Positions 6,678 to 15,690 of a DNA stretch of 56,375 nucleotides are shown in pieces. Each line of letters opens with the position of its first letter. The first letter of the stretch is position 1. The stretch is from contig CASFNR010000006.1 in NCBI GenBank assembly GCA_949296115.1, positions 1 through 56,375 of the forward strand, read 5' to 3'. The DNA comes from an uncultured Eubacteriales bacterium. Its GTDB lineage: Bacteria > Bacillota > Clostridia > Oscillospirales > Oscillospiraceae. The notes under the pieces were generated by a model. It made no database searches and had not been told where the DNA came from. It saw only the letters and a list, made by a program, of their open reading frames with translations. Position numbers and translations under genes: made by a program.

Positions 6678-9253
6678 AAAGAGTTGGGCATGGATATCGT
6701 GGAAAGAGCAGGGCGGCGGTAAGCGTTCTGCTGCTGGTCGTGGTTGCGATTATGATGGCAATTGCGATTTTGCTGGTACGGATCAAATTGCTGCAAAATA
6801 CCCAAAGCCTGGGAAATGCGCTGGCCCGGAGCTATGCCCTGGAAGAGGAACTGTTCCTGGACAGCATGGAGAAAAACGTAATGCTGGCCAGCCAGTATAT
6901 TGATGAACTTCAAAACGAGGAAACAGATCTGGAAGAAGTGCAGCACTGGATGAAGGTTTTTTTTTCCAAGCTGATCAACATCCTGGGGGAAGGAACCGTG
7001 GATCCTTATGCAGTGGTGAATGGGCAAATCATTGCCGCCAATCCCTGGGAAGGAGATGCGGATTACCCCTATGAAGATACGGCGTGGTACCGTCAGGCCA
7101 TTGAAGCCGGCGGGGAGCCGGTGTGCAGTGATGTCTACACCGATGCCATCAGCGGCAAGCGAGTGGTGACCATCTCCCAGGCGCTGACACAAGAAGGAAA
7201 TGTGTTTGCCATGGATGTATTTGTGCAGCGGGCAAACAGCCGGGGTTCGATCTTGGAACTGCCGAAGGAGTATTCTTATTACCTGTGCGACCAGGATGGC
7301 CAGCTGATCTATGCTGCGGTTGAACGGGATCTGGATCAGGAAACCCTTCAGACACATGCGGATTACTTGATTGACCGGGTGAACGACGGCAGCTTGTATG
7401 CCTACGATTCCACTTTTGAGGATCTGAGCGGCGTGTCCCGGGGCGCTTATTATTACCGCATGAACAATGGGTGGATTGTGATTATCACCATTCCGGTGCA
7501 ATCCATGCTGATGGGCGACCCCAATATGCCCATCTATTTCCTGGCGGTGGTGGCGGTCGTGCTGTTCCTGATGGTGGCCTACATGGTGGTCCGGGACGCA
7601 TTCCAAAACCGGAAAATCAAGCGGGCGGATGACACGGCCCATATGCTCGGAGATTCGTTTTACGCCATCTATCGGGTTAATTTCCAGACCGGAACCTACG
7701 AGGCCATTAAGGTATATGATGACACCAAAGATAAGCTGTCGACGCATGGGGACTATTCCGAGGTGATGCAGACCATGCGTCAGCTGGTAAAGTCCAACAC
7801 TTATCACACCTTTGAAGTCTGCTTCTCTTTGGAGAATATCCGCCAGCGGGCCGAGGAAGGCATCCGGGACTATGGCGGCGACTATCAGCGGCTGTTCGGA
7901 GAGACCTATCGCTGGGTGAATATCCGCACGCTGTATGATCCCAAACGGGCGCCGGATGAGGTGATCCTGTGCTTCCGGGATGTGGACGAGGAGAAGCGGC
8001 AGGAGCTGCAGCACACCATCATTCTTCAGGAGGCCCTGGAGGCGGCGAAGAAGGGGACCAAGGCGAAAAATGAGTTCTTCAGCCGGATGTCCCATGATAT
8101 GCGCACGCCGCTGAACGCAATCCTGGGCTGCTGTGAGCTGGCCCAGAAGAGCCGTGAGCCCCAGGACACCGGGAAGGTATGGGACTACCTGGGAAAGATC
8201 CAGTTTGCCGGAAAGCAGCTGCTGTCCCTGATCAATGACATCCTGGAGCTGTCCCGACTGGAAGCCGGAAAGAATGCGCTGGATGAGTCGGTATTCAACC
8301 TGGAAGAGCTGCTTACTTCCATCACGGAGATTTTCAAGGAAAGTGCCCAGAGTGAAGGCAAGCACCTGGAAGTCAGCATTGATATTCAGAATGCCACGGT
8401 CTCGGGAGACGGGAAAAAGATCGGACAGATTTTGAACAATCTGCTTTCCAATGCGGTGAAATACAGCCGCCCCGGGGACAGCATTCGGCTGGAAGCCCGG
8501 CAGTTCGATTTCCAGAAGCACAGCAAATACCAGATTGTGGTGGAGGACACGGGCATCGGAATGTCTCCGGAATTCCTGGAGCACTTGTTTGAACCATACG
8601 CCCGGGAAACGGCCTTTTCTCCCCAGCACACCATGGGAACCGGACTGGGGATGCCCATTGTCAAGAGCCTGGTTCAGCAGATGAGCGGGGAAATTACCGT
8701 GGAAAGTGAACTTGGAAAAGGAAGCCGGTTTACGGTCACCATTCCCCTGAAGGCCATTTCCGCCCAGGATCTGCCCCAGGCGGAACCTGCGCCTGCTGTG
8801 GCGGAGTCGTTTGACTGGTCCGGACGGACCGTTCTGCTGGCGGAGGACAATGAACTGAACCGGGAAATTGCCACGGAGCTGCTGGAGCAGCTGGGCGCCC
8901 GGATTCTGCCTGCGGAGAACGGGGAGGAAGCGGTGCGGGTTTTCTGCGAGACCTCTCCCTATACGGTGGATGTGGTTCTCATGGATATGCAGATGCCGGT
9001 AATGGATGGGTGCCAGTCGGCGGAGGCCATCCGGCGGCTGAACCGGCCGGATGCCGGGACAGTTCCCATCATTGCGGTGACCGCCAATGCGTTCTCGGAG
9101 GACATTGCCAGAACCACCAAGGCGGGAATGAATGCCCATGTGGCAAAGCCCCTGGACATTACGGTGCTGACCCAAACCATACAAAAGCTGACTGGATGCA
9201 CATACCCCAACCGTCAGAGCTGGGGTGGGGAAGGAGAAGAGGAACATGGCTGA
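6671..9253 (+). CDS. Hybrid sensor histidine kinase (extracytoplasmic dCACHE-like sensor, HisKA, HATPase, receiver)
   Basis: The 860-residue protein has TM1 at about 17-37 and an extracytoplasmic region of about 255 residues whose pattern (DTAWYRQA, ITISQAL-like strand, SYYLCDQDGQLIYA) suggests a double-CACHE sensor. TM2 is about 293-314, followed by a PAS-like region (about 330-450). The HisKA motif SHDMRTPLN has phosphoacceptor His475; the ATPase has NLLSNAVKY, DTGIGM and GTGLGMPIV. The C-terminal receiver has Asp772 in VLMDMQMP and the KP motif AKPLD. A hybrid kinase needs an HPt partner, and a free HPt protein is encoded two genes downstream. The coding region overlaps the cyclase before it and the HD-GYP regulator after it by 7-8 bp, arguing for one phosphorelay. 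Confidence 0.92.
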   Translation: MLKRVGHGYRGKSRAAVSVLLLVVVAIMMAIAILLVRIKLLQNTQSLGNALARSYALEEELFLDSMEKNVMLASQYIDELQNEETDLEEVQHWMKVFFSKLINILGEGTVDPYAVVNGQIIAANPWEGDADYPYEDTAWYRQAIEAGGEPVCSDVYTDAISGKRVVTISQALTQEGNVFAMDVFVQRANSRGSILELPKEYSYYLCDQDGQLIYAAVERDLDQETLQTHADYLIDRVNDGSLYAYDSTFEDLSGVSRGAYYYRMNNGWIVIITIPVQSMLMGDPNMPIYFLAVVAVVLFLMVAYMVVRDAFQNRKIKRADDTAHMLGDSFYAIYRVNFQTGTYEAIKVYDDTKDKLSTHGDYSEVMQTMRQLVKSNTYHTFEVCFSLENIRQRAEEGIRDYGGDYQRLFGETYRWVNIRTLYDPKRAPDEVILCFRDVDEEKRQELQHTIILQEALEAAKKGTKAKNEFFSRMSHDMRTPLNAILGCCELAQKSREPQDTGKVWDYLGKIQFAGKQLLSLINDILELSRLEAGKNALDESVFNLEELLTSITEIFKESAQSEGKHLEVSIDIQNATVSGDGKKIGQILNNLLSNAVKYSRPGDSIRLEARQFDFQKHSKYQIVVEDTGIGMSPEFLEHLFEPYARETAFSPQHTMGTGLGMPIVKSLVQQMSGEITVESELGKGSRFTVTIPLKAISAQDLPQAEPAPAVAESFDWSGRTVLLAEDNELNREIATELLEQLGARILPAENGEEAVRVFCETSPYTVDVVLMDMQMPVMDGCQSAEAIRRLNRPDAGTVPIIAVTANAFSEDIARTTKAGMNAHVAKPLDITVLTQTIQKLTGCTYPNRQSWGGEGEEEHG

Positions 9254-10319
9254 CAGCAAAGACGAACAAATGCTGATTGTGGACGATGAGGAGATAAACC
9301 GGGCCATTCTGGCCAATCTCTTTGAGGCGGACTACCACATTGTAGAGGCAGAGAATGGCCGGGAGGGCCTGGATCGGATTCAGGACCTGGGGGACAGCCT
9401 GAGCGCTGTTCTGCTGGACGTGGTGATGCCGGAAATGGATGGGATTGCGGTTCTGCGCCGGATGCACCGCCAGGGCGTGACCGATAAGGTGCCGTTCTTC
9501 CTGATTACTGCCGCCCAGGACAATGCCACCATTCAGGAAGCCTATTCCCTGGGCGTGATGGATGTGATCGGAAAGCCGGTGATTCCCTATGTGGTTCAGC
9601 GCCGGGTGGACTCCGTGGTGGAGCTGTTCCGGGCCAGAAAACGCCTTGGCGCAGAGGTGGAACGGCAGCGGGAAAAGCTGCTGGAGCAGACCAAGCAGCT
9701 GGCCTCCATGGGTATGGGCATGGTGGAGGCGCTGGCCACCGCCATTGAATTCCGGAGCGATGAGTCCGGGGAGCATGTCCGCCGGATTCACGACATCACC
9801 TGCCATCTCCTGCGGACCACCCCCCTTGGGGAAGGGCTGAGCCAGGATGAGATCGACCTGATCGGCGTGGCGGCCATTACCCATGACGTGGGCAAGATTT
9901 CCATTCCCGACGCCATTCTCCACAAGAAGGGGAAGCTGACCGCCGAGGAATATGACCTGATGAAAACCCATACCACCAAGGGAGCGGAGCTGCTCTCCAA
10001 AATCCCCCAGATGCGGGAGCACACTGCCTATCGGTATGCCTATGACATTGCCCTGCACCACCACGAGCGGTGGGACGGCAGGGGGTATCCCCACGGGCTG
10101 GTGGGGGATCAGACCCCGATCTGGACCCAGATTGTGGCGCTGGCGGATGTGTATGACGCACTGGTGAGCAAGCGCTGCTACAAAGATGCATTTTCCACAA
10201 CAGTGGCCATGGAGATGATATTGGGTGGACAGTGCGGGGCATTCAACCCCAGGCTGCTGCACTATTTTCAGGAAGCGGAGCCGGCGCTGAGCCAGCTCTA
10301 TTCCCCCAAGAAAGGATGA
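9246..10319 (+). CDS. Response regulator with HD-GYP c-di-GMP phosphodiesterase domain (RpfG-like)
   Basis: The 357-residue protein has a receiver domain with phosphoacceptor Asp58 in LLDVVMPEMDG and an acidic DDEE pocket, then a short coiled linker and an HD-GYP domain. Catalytic residues look complete: EHVRRIHD, HD at 213-214 in THDVGKISIPD, MKTHT, ALHHHERWDGRGYP (GYP about 280-282) and LADVYDAL. The domain hydrolyses c-di-GMP to pGpG or GMP. I use ATG 9246, which has AGGAGAAGAGG just upstream; the in-frame ATG at 9225 does not. The 8-bp overlap with the kinase gene suggests that phosphorylation from that kinase, through the HPt protein, controls c-di-GMP breakdown. Confidence 0.93.
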   Translation: MADSKDEQMLIVDDEEINRAILANLFEADYHIVEAENGREGLDRIQDLGDSLSAVLLDVVMPEMDGIAVLRRMHRQGVTDKVPFFLITAAQDNATIQEAYSLGVMDVIGKPVIPYVVQRRVDSVVELFRARKRLGAEVERQREKLLEQTKQLASMGMGMVEALATAIEFRSDESGEHVRRIHDITCHLLRTTPLGEGLSQDEIDLIGVAAITHDVGKISIPDAILHKKGKLTAEEYDLMKTHTTKGAELLSKIPQMREHTAYRYAYDIALHHHERWDGRGYPHGLVGDQTPIWTQIVALADVYDALVSKRCYKDAFSTTVAMEMILGGQCGAFNPRLLHYFQEAEPALSQLYSPKKG

Positions 10320-10326
10320 TTTGGGT

Positions 10327-10683
10327 ATGGATGCAACCAAGAAGGCAAAGCTGGAGGAAGCGGGAATCAACGTGGAGGAGGCCCTGGGCCGGTTTATGAA
10401 CAATGAGGGCCTGATGATGAAGTTCCTTCTTCGCTTTCCCCAGGACAAGAATTACCCCCAGCTTCAGGAGGCAATGGCTGCCGGGGATGCGGAGGCAGGG
10501 TACAGAGCCGCCCATACCCTGAAGGGGGTGGTGGGCAACCTGTCCATGACCCGACTGTTTGCCGTGTCCAGCGTGGTGTCTGATGCGCTGCGGGGAGGGG
10601 ACCTGGCCCAGGCGGAGGCGAAAATGCCGGAGCTGGAGCAGGCCTACCGACAGGTGATGGAGATATTGAAAGAAATCGGCTGA
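10327..10683 (+). CDS. Histidine phosphotransfer (HPt) protein
   Basis: The 118-residue helical protein has the HPt signature AAHTLKGVVGNLSM, with His63 the expected phosphocarrier. It would carry phosphate from the receiver of the hybrid kinase at 6671 to the receiver of the HD-GYP regulator at 9246. ATG 10327 follows an AAGGA site at about 10 bp; a TTG two codons upstream (10321) is an alternative. It begins 7 bp after the HD-GYP stop and is the last gene of the operon, followed by a strong terminator. Confidence 0.88.
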   Translation: MDATKKAKLEEAGINVEEALGRFMNNEGLMMKFLLRFPQDKNYPQLQEAMAAGDAEAGYRAAHTLKGVVGNLSMTRLFAVSSVVSDALRGGDLAQAEAKMPELEQAYRQVMEILKEIG

Positions 10684-10694
10684 CAAGATAAATA

Positions 10695-10742
10695 AAAAAC
10701 CGTCAGGGGAGCAAACCTTGGTTTGTCCCCCTGACGGTTTTC
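10695..10742. terminator. Bidirectional terminator between HPt gene and cellulose operon
   Basis: AAAACCGTCAGGGG pairs with CCCCTGACGGTTTT around an inner CAAACC-TTG-GTTTG stem. A-rich and T-rich flanks allow use in both directions by the converging operons. Confidence 0.9.
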
Positions 10743-10787
10743 TTTATGAAATGTGTCCTGGCGGCGGAAAGGAAGGGAAGAGAATCC

Positions 10788-11351
10788 TCACCCTCTGACA
10801 GAAACCGGAATGGTCTTGTACTGAACGATGATTCCGATTACACCAAGGACGGCACCGATCAACAGCGCAGTCGTGTCCGAAATCGGAGAAATGGACGTAT
10901 AGGCGTCCAGCAGAACAAGGCCGTAACGCACGGCAATGACCCCGCCGAAGAGAGCGGTGCTGATAATCAGAATCGGCTTGTTCATCCGCACGGCCAGAAA
11001 TCCAAGGGGAATTCCAACGGCCACGCCGACAGATACGCCGATCCACTGGTTGGAGAACTGATTCCAACAAGTAAAGACCGACAGACCCATCATAAGGAAG
11101 AACAGACCCACAATATACAAATTGTAGGACATACCTGCGCATACCAATCCAAAAATGATGGAGCAGCCGGTAACTGCCTCGGAGTAACCGACAAAATGAG
11201 AGATCAGAATCCGGGCAAAGCTGTAAGAGATTCCGAAGGCGGCGACGGCAATCCCCAGCTTTTGCAGCCGATAGCCTGCAAACGTGCAGACCAGCGCCAG
11301 AATGGTATAGACTGCTGCCAACACCATCGGGTTGGATATAAACTGTGTCAT
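10788..11351 (-). CDS. TMEM198/DUF4203-like polytopic membrane protein
   Basis: The 187-residue protein consists almost entirely of seven or eight hydrophobic helices rich in Gly and small residues, with no soluble domain. The pattern (repeated GxxxG-type helices, FGGVIAVRYG, AVLGVIGIIVQYK) resembles the TMEM198/TM7SF3-DUF4203 group of unknown function. AAGGAG precedes the ATG, and the gene starts 3 bp after the GH5 stop, making it the last gene of the cellulose operon. A role in membrane organisation or polymer passage is possible but nothing in the sequence shows it. Confidence 0.6.
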   Translation of the reverse strand: MTQFISNPMVLAAVYTILALVCTFAGYRLQKLGIAVAAFGISYSFARILISHFVGYSEAVTGCSIIFGLVCAGMSYNLYIVGLFFLMMGLSVFTCWNQFSNQWIGVSVGVAVGIPLGFLAVRMNKPILIISTALFGGVIAVRYGLVLLDAYTSISPISDTTALLIGAVLGVIGIIVQYKTIPVSVRG

Positions 11352-11354
11352 CGG

Positions 11355-12473
11355 TTATTTGCTCCTTTCTTGATCCGGGAGCGCCGGACAAAGCATCTGT
11401 ACAATCTCCGGGTGCTCCCAGGCGAGGGTATCGCGATTGATCAGACAATAATTTTTCCCATCGTCCCACCACAGGCAGGGGATTCCCAGACGATCCGCCG
11501 CTGTAAGATAGTACTGGGCCCAGTCCAGCCGTTCATCCGGAGCAACGGTTTCCCGGCAGCCAAACTCCGTGATGATCACCGGAATTTTCCGCCGGAGAAA
11601 AAGCTGATCCAGGGTCTGCATCATCTCATCAATGGACGCAACCCCTTTGCTGCGCTGAGAAGCCCAACTGGAGCTCCCGGAAGTGAACTGATGGGGAATA
11701 TAGGCGTGGACGGAGACGATGAGGTATGGGTCCTCCGGCAGAACCATGGCGGCCAGCGCTTCTGCCTTGTATTGGGTTGCGTAAGCGGGAAGCAGCAGCC
11801 AGCGGGTTTCGTTCCAGCCGCCGGCGCTGCGGATGGTTTCCACGAAGGCGGCGTTCAGCTGATTGATGATCTCCCGACTTTCCTCGGTTCCGGAGGTCCA
11901 TTCTTCCGGGGTGCCCACCAGCCTTGGCTCATTCATGGATTCAAAGAGCAGATGCGTGTCCCGGTCAGCGAACCGCTCTGCGATCTGGGACCAGAGACGG
12001 CACAGCTGCTGTGTTACGGCATCGGCGTTATCCTTTGATGGAATGATCCATGGCTCATGGTGTGTGTTTACAATGACGTAAAATCCAATGCCCAAAGCCT
12101 GGTCTACCACTTCGGTGACCCTGTCCAGCCATGCCGGATCAATTGTTCCGTCAGAATCCAAATGATCTCCCCAGCTCACGGGAATCCGGATGGTCCGGAT
12201 TCCCGCACTGTAGATCTGCTGAAGCAGTTCTTCGGAGATAGGAGGGTTTCCCCAGGCGGTTTCGAAATCCTGCACGTCGGCATCTGGCAGGTAAGAGTCA
12301 ATTCCATGTACATCCAATGTGTTGCCAATGTTGATGCCGGAGCCCATCTGCTTCACAAAACGTAGTCCTTCCTCTGTGCACCAATTCCAGTACAACAGTC
12401 CGAGCAAAAGGAGCAGGGTGACCAATAGTACCAGAATTGGGAAAAAAATGCTCTGCCGGAATCGTTTCCCCAT
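11355..12473 (-). CDS. Membrane-anchored GH5 endo-beta-glucanase of the cellulose operon
   Basis: The 372-residue protein has an N-terminal membrane anchor (about 9-29) and one glycoside hydrolase family 5 domain. The acid/base Glu182 lies in FESMNEPR and the nucleophile Glu303 in ITEFG; IRIPVSWGDH and NTHHE are further family blocks. It should cut beta-1,4-glucan outside the cell. Cellulose operons almost always carry an endoglucanase that trims the product during export; Gram-negatives use a GH8 BcsZ, whereas clostridial operons use GH5. It lies 6 bp after the synthase gene with a weak AAGG site, so coupling to synthase translation is likely. Confidence 0.9.
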   Translation of the reverse strand: MGKRFRQSIFFPILVLLVTLLLLLGLLYWNWCTEEGLRFVKQMGSGINIGNTLDVHGIDSYLPDADVQDFETAWGNPPISEELLQQIYSAGIRTIRIPVSWGDHLDSDGTIDPAWLDRVTEVVDQALGIGFYVIVNTHHEPWIIPSKDNADAVTQQLCRLWSQIAERFADRDTHLLFESMNEPRLVGTPEEWTSGTEESREIINQLNAAFVETIRSAGGWNETRWLLLPAYATQYKAEALAAMVLPEDPYLIVSVHAYIPHQFTSGSSSWASQRSKGVASIDEMMQTLDQLFLRRKIPVIITEFGCRETVAPDERLDWAQYYLTAADRLGIPCLWWDDGKNYCLINRDTLAWEHPEIVQMLCPALPDQERSK

Positions 12474-12479
12474 AAGACC

Positions 12480-14819
12480 TTAAACCCGGCTCATTTCATC
12501 GAATGTGGGTTCCTGCGTGCTTTGCTGCTTGGGCTTGGGAGGCTGCTCCGCCTGGCTCTGTTTGAACAGGAGCCACTGATGCTCCACCCAAGCCTCCAGA
12601 AGGGCCTTCTGCTTACGATTCCTGTAGATGTTCCTGTAGTTCTGAATCTGGTAAAGGACCTTGCCGTCCTCCAGATTCCGGGCTCTGGTACACTTCAGAA
12701 CCAGGTTGTGCGCAGCGTCCACGATCAGGTCCATTGCCTCCGGCGCATCCGGGCCTACCAGACAGGTGCAGAACTGATAGTTGAAATCGGTCAGGACATA
12801 GGATGCACCGTCTGTGGCGGGAAGTTCGACGTGCATGGGAACACGGGGCAGCTTCCGGTTCTGGAAGAAGGGCTTTGCGGTTCTGCGGGTCATGTTGATG
12901 CGAAGATCGTCAAAACCGCCGCTGGAGGCGTCCAGATTCTGGGGAAGGGTGGGGATTCTGTCGTAGAGCAGCTGCAGGAACTGTTCATAGGAATCGCAGT
13001 AATCCGTAATGACAAAGGCGTATTTCCAGTAATCCTGCTGATTGTCCACGTGTACCACCGCTGCCAGCACTTTTGCACTGTAGCGGCCGTCGCTGAGCTT
13101 GATGGTCACAGACTCCTTGTCATCGATGCTGATGGGAGCATCCATCCGAACAGCAATGCCGGTTTCCGAAACGTCCAAGGTATCGCAGGTATATTGATCG
13201 TTATCGGTCAAAATGGTGCATTCCACCGCAATTTTGGCACGCTCGGACTGACGCAGATAGTTGCGCCCCAGGACGAAGAACATGGCCATAATCAGGGTGA
13301 ACAGGTTGATAATCAGCCAGAACAGGACCACCACGGGGCCCATGGTATTGCTCTGGAAAAGCATCCTTACGCAGTTGACAATGCCGATGATGGACAGCAC
13401 CACCAGCAGGGCAAAGGGAATGGTGTACAGCAGGTTCTTCCCGGCCTCATTTTCAAGCTTGCCTTTTTGGGTCACTTTGAAAGTATTCATGGAGATGCCG
13501 AAGGTTTCTGCCAGAACAGGGATCAGCAGGAAGGGGAAGAGAACGGTTTCATAGATGCTGGTCCATTTCGTGGTTCGGATATTGCGGCTGAGCATCCGCA
13601 GGGAAATGTTACTGGTCACATACATGGGCAGCCAGAACAGCAGCACCTGCCAGAGGGTACACTTGACCACCATGTAACCAAAGACGGCATACAGGATGGG
13701 GCTCATAAAATAGATAAGCCGCTTCAAAGGCGCAAACCAATACCACTCCGATGCCCAGTAGTTGCACTTCTGGGCGATGGTGAGATTTTTATTCAGGAAG
13801 ACATGCAGCTTGCGGTTGGTGGCAATGACGCCCCGGGCCCAGCGGGTCCGCTGGGAAATCAGACTCTTCAGATCCGTGGGAGACAGACCGGAAGCCAGCA
13901 CCTCATTGATGGCGTAGCAGATGTAGCCCTTGCTCTGGATCAGAATGCCGGTGCCGTAATCTTCCGTGATGGTATCCTGGAAGAAGCCGCCGATGTCATC
14001 CAAAGCCCGGCGGGCGATGACCGTATTGGAGCCGCCGTAAATCACACTGTTGGAGTGATTGCGGGAGACCTGAATATCCCGGTAGAAGTAATCCTGCTCG
14101 TTGGGAATCCGGCCTTCACTGTACAGATAGTACTGGAACAAGTCCGGATTGTAGAAGGACTGGGGGGACTGGACAAACCCAATGTGTTTCTGGTCCTTCT
14201 CCTCCTTGCCCTGATTTTCCAGCTCCTGGGCCAGGAAGTAGGGCACTGTCCGCATGAGGAATTCCTGACGGGGGATCATATCGGCGTCCATGGTAACAAT
14301 GTAGGGAGAGGATGTGACGCTTAAGGCATTATTCAGGTTGCCGGCCTTGGCATGATCGTTGTTATCCCGGGTTATGTAGCCAACGCCCATCCGTTCGGCC
14401 AGCGCACGAATGCTGGCCCGGCGGCCGTCGTCACACAGGTAGATGTGGACTTTTTTCTTGTCCGGGTAGCGCATGTGCTTGCAGCCGTTGACTGTTTTGA
14501 ATAGGATATCCTCCGGCTCGTTGTAGGTGGCAATAAACACATCGACATCCGGGTACAGATGCTCCGGGACGCTGGGCAGGGGATGGGGTTCCACATTGTA
14601 CATATTGTAGTAATGCACCAATGCTTCCAGCATGCCCAGGAACTCAACCAGGAACAGGGATACACCCGCAATAACAGAGACCAATCCGTATTCAAAGGGA
14701 ATGGTGAAAAACGCACGCCAGATCAGGTAAATGCAGGTGCAAAAAATGTTCAACACAAACCAGATCCGATTACGCAGCTGCTTTGCCTCAGATGTAGCGA
14801 GGGTTTCCGGCTTACTCAT
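12480..14819 (-). CDS. bcsA: Cellulose synthase catalytic subunit with C-terminal PilZ domain
   Basis: The 779-residue membrane GT2 enzyme polymerises UDP-glucose and exports the chain. Helices lie near 20-38, 45-68, 365-405, 425-440, 465-485 and 495-518. Processive GT2 motifs are complete: DDG (130-132), DAD (178-180), TED (285-287) and QRTRW (323-327). After the last helix the PilZ motif is intact: RQSER (523-527) and DVSETG (549-554), matching RxxxR and DxSxxG for c-di-GMP. A second poorly recognised region (about 640-740) follows. An AAGGAGG site precedes the ATG. No BcsB-like gene is adjacent. The product could be another beta-glucan, but the GH5 partner and PilZ domain favour cellulose. 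Confidence 0.92.
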   Translation of the reverse strand: MSKPETLATSEAKQLRNRIWFVLNIFCTCIYLIWRAFFTIPFEYGLVSVIAGVSLFLVEFLGMLEALVHYYNMYNVEPHPLPSVPEHLYPDVDVFIATYNEPEDILFKTVNGCKHMRYPDKKKVHIYLCDDGRRASIRALAERMGVGYITRDNNDHAKAGNLNNALSVTSSPYIVTMDADMIPRQEFLMRTVPYFLAQELENQGKEEKDQKHIGFVQSPQSFYNPDLFQYYLYSEGRIPNEQDYFYRDIQVSRNHSNSVIYGGSNTVIARRALDDIGGFFQDTITEDYGTGILIQSKGYICYAINEVLASGLSPTDLKSLISQRTRWARGVIATNRKLHVFLNKNLTIAQKCNYWASEWYWFAPLKRLIYFMSPILYAVFGYMVVKCTLWQVLLFWLPMYVTSNISLRMLSRNIRTTKWTSIYETVLFPFLLIPVLAETFGISMNTFKVTQKGKLENEAGKNLLYTIPFALLVVLSIIGIVNCVRMLFQSNTMGPVVVLFWLIINLFTLIMAMFFVLGRNYLRQSERAKIAVECTILTDNDQYTCDTLDVSETGIAVRMDAPISIDDKESVTIKLSDGRYSAKVLAAVVHVDNQQDYWKYAFVITDYCDSYEQFLQLLYDRIPTLPQNLDASSGGFDDLRINMTRRTAKPFFQNRKLPRVPMHVELPATDGASYVLTDFNYQFCTCLVGPDAPEAMDLIVDAAHNLVLKCTRARNLEDGKVLYQIQNYRNIYRNRKQKALLEAWVEHQWLLFKQSQAEQPPKPKQQSTQEPTFDEMSRV

Positions 14820-14847
14820 TTTTAAATCTTACCTCCTTCGGTGCAGC

Positions 14848-15690
14848 TTATTCATCTAACTGAAGCTGCTTGCCATTACTGATGAAAACGACGTCCTTTG
14901 CCGCTGTGTAGAGAAGGGTGCTTCCGCAGTCCTGCGCACTCTGGACCACAGCTTCGTCCGCAGCGGCGGATGTGACCACTGCGTACTGGGGCTGGAGCAA
15001 GGCGAACATGGCAGGGGTTGCACTGCTGGCCCGGCCGTGATAGGGAACCTTGTATAGGTCAATATCCGGCCAGTCCACCTGCATCAGCTCTTCACAGCGC
15101 TTGCGCAGCGCATCTCCTGTGAACAACATATCAACCTGGTCATGCTGAACCAAAACGGCCAGAGAGAAGTTGTTCTTGTCGCTATAGTTTTTTTCCAGAG
15201 GGGGATAGACCAGAAACTGGATTTCTCCGCAGCGCAGACGCATGGTGTGGGTTGGGTAGTGTACCGGGATTTTTTGCTGAGACAGGAAAAGGTTCAGCTC
15301 CTGAATGGTTTCAGTAGGGGTGTAATAGGGCTGAATCACCCGCTCGGCGGGAACAGACTGAAGGACCTCCTGTGCGCCACCGGCGTGATCCTGATCGTAA
15401 TGGGTCAGGATGAAGTAGTCCAGCTTCTCAACCTGGTATTGCTCCAGAACCTCCAGAATATGGGGCGCATCCTGGGGCTCTCCGGCGTCGATGAGAGCGG
15501 CGGCCCCCTGCTGGACGATTAAAATACTGTCGGCGTCGTTTTCTGTCTGGATGAAAACCGTATATACCGGCCCGGAACCGGTGTTTTCTCCGGCAACCAG
15601 AGTTACAATCCAAAACAGCACGCCCACAAATAAAATCCATCGGGCAGCCATGACGCTGCCCCGGCATATGTCCGAAAAAGTGATTCTCAT
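14848..15690 (-). CDS. Membrane-anchored metallo-beta-lactamase-fold hydrolase (ComEC C-terminal-like)
   Basis: The 280-residue protein has an N-terminal anchor (about 14-33) and an extracytoplasmic MBL domain. Metal ligands are visible in THYDQDH (HxDxDH, 97-102), FTGDA and KVPYHG. The closest pattern is the detached MBL domain of the ComEC/Rec2 family, but the substrate cannot be read from the sequence. Its ATG overlaps the stop of the DHHW gene by 4 bp (ATGA), placing it inside the cellulose operon. A role in polymer or precursor processing is therefore inferred from context alone. Confidence 0.85.
   Translation of the reverse strand: MRITFSDICRGSVMAARWILFVGVLFWIVTLVAGENTGSGPVYTVFIQTENDADSILIVQQGAAALIDAGEPQDAPHILEVLEQYQVEKLDYFILTHYDQDHAGGAQEVLQSVPAERVIQPYYTPTETIQELNLFLSQQKIPVHYPTHTMRLRCGEIQFLVYPPLEKNYSDKNNFSLAVLVQHDQVDMLFTGDALRKRCEELMQVDWPDIDLYKVPYHGRASSATPAMFALLQPQYAVVTSAAADEAVVQSAQDCGSTLLYTAAKDVVFISNGKQLQLDE

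Noticed and set aside
6581-9316. 911-residue minus-strand frame opposite the histidine kinase
   Set aside because: A GC-rich antisense shadow with His/Gly-rich composition, no ribosome site and no recognisable domain; the same applies to 2562-4052 minus, 12522-14324 plus and 52223-55837 plus.
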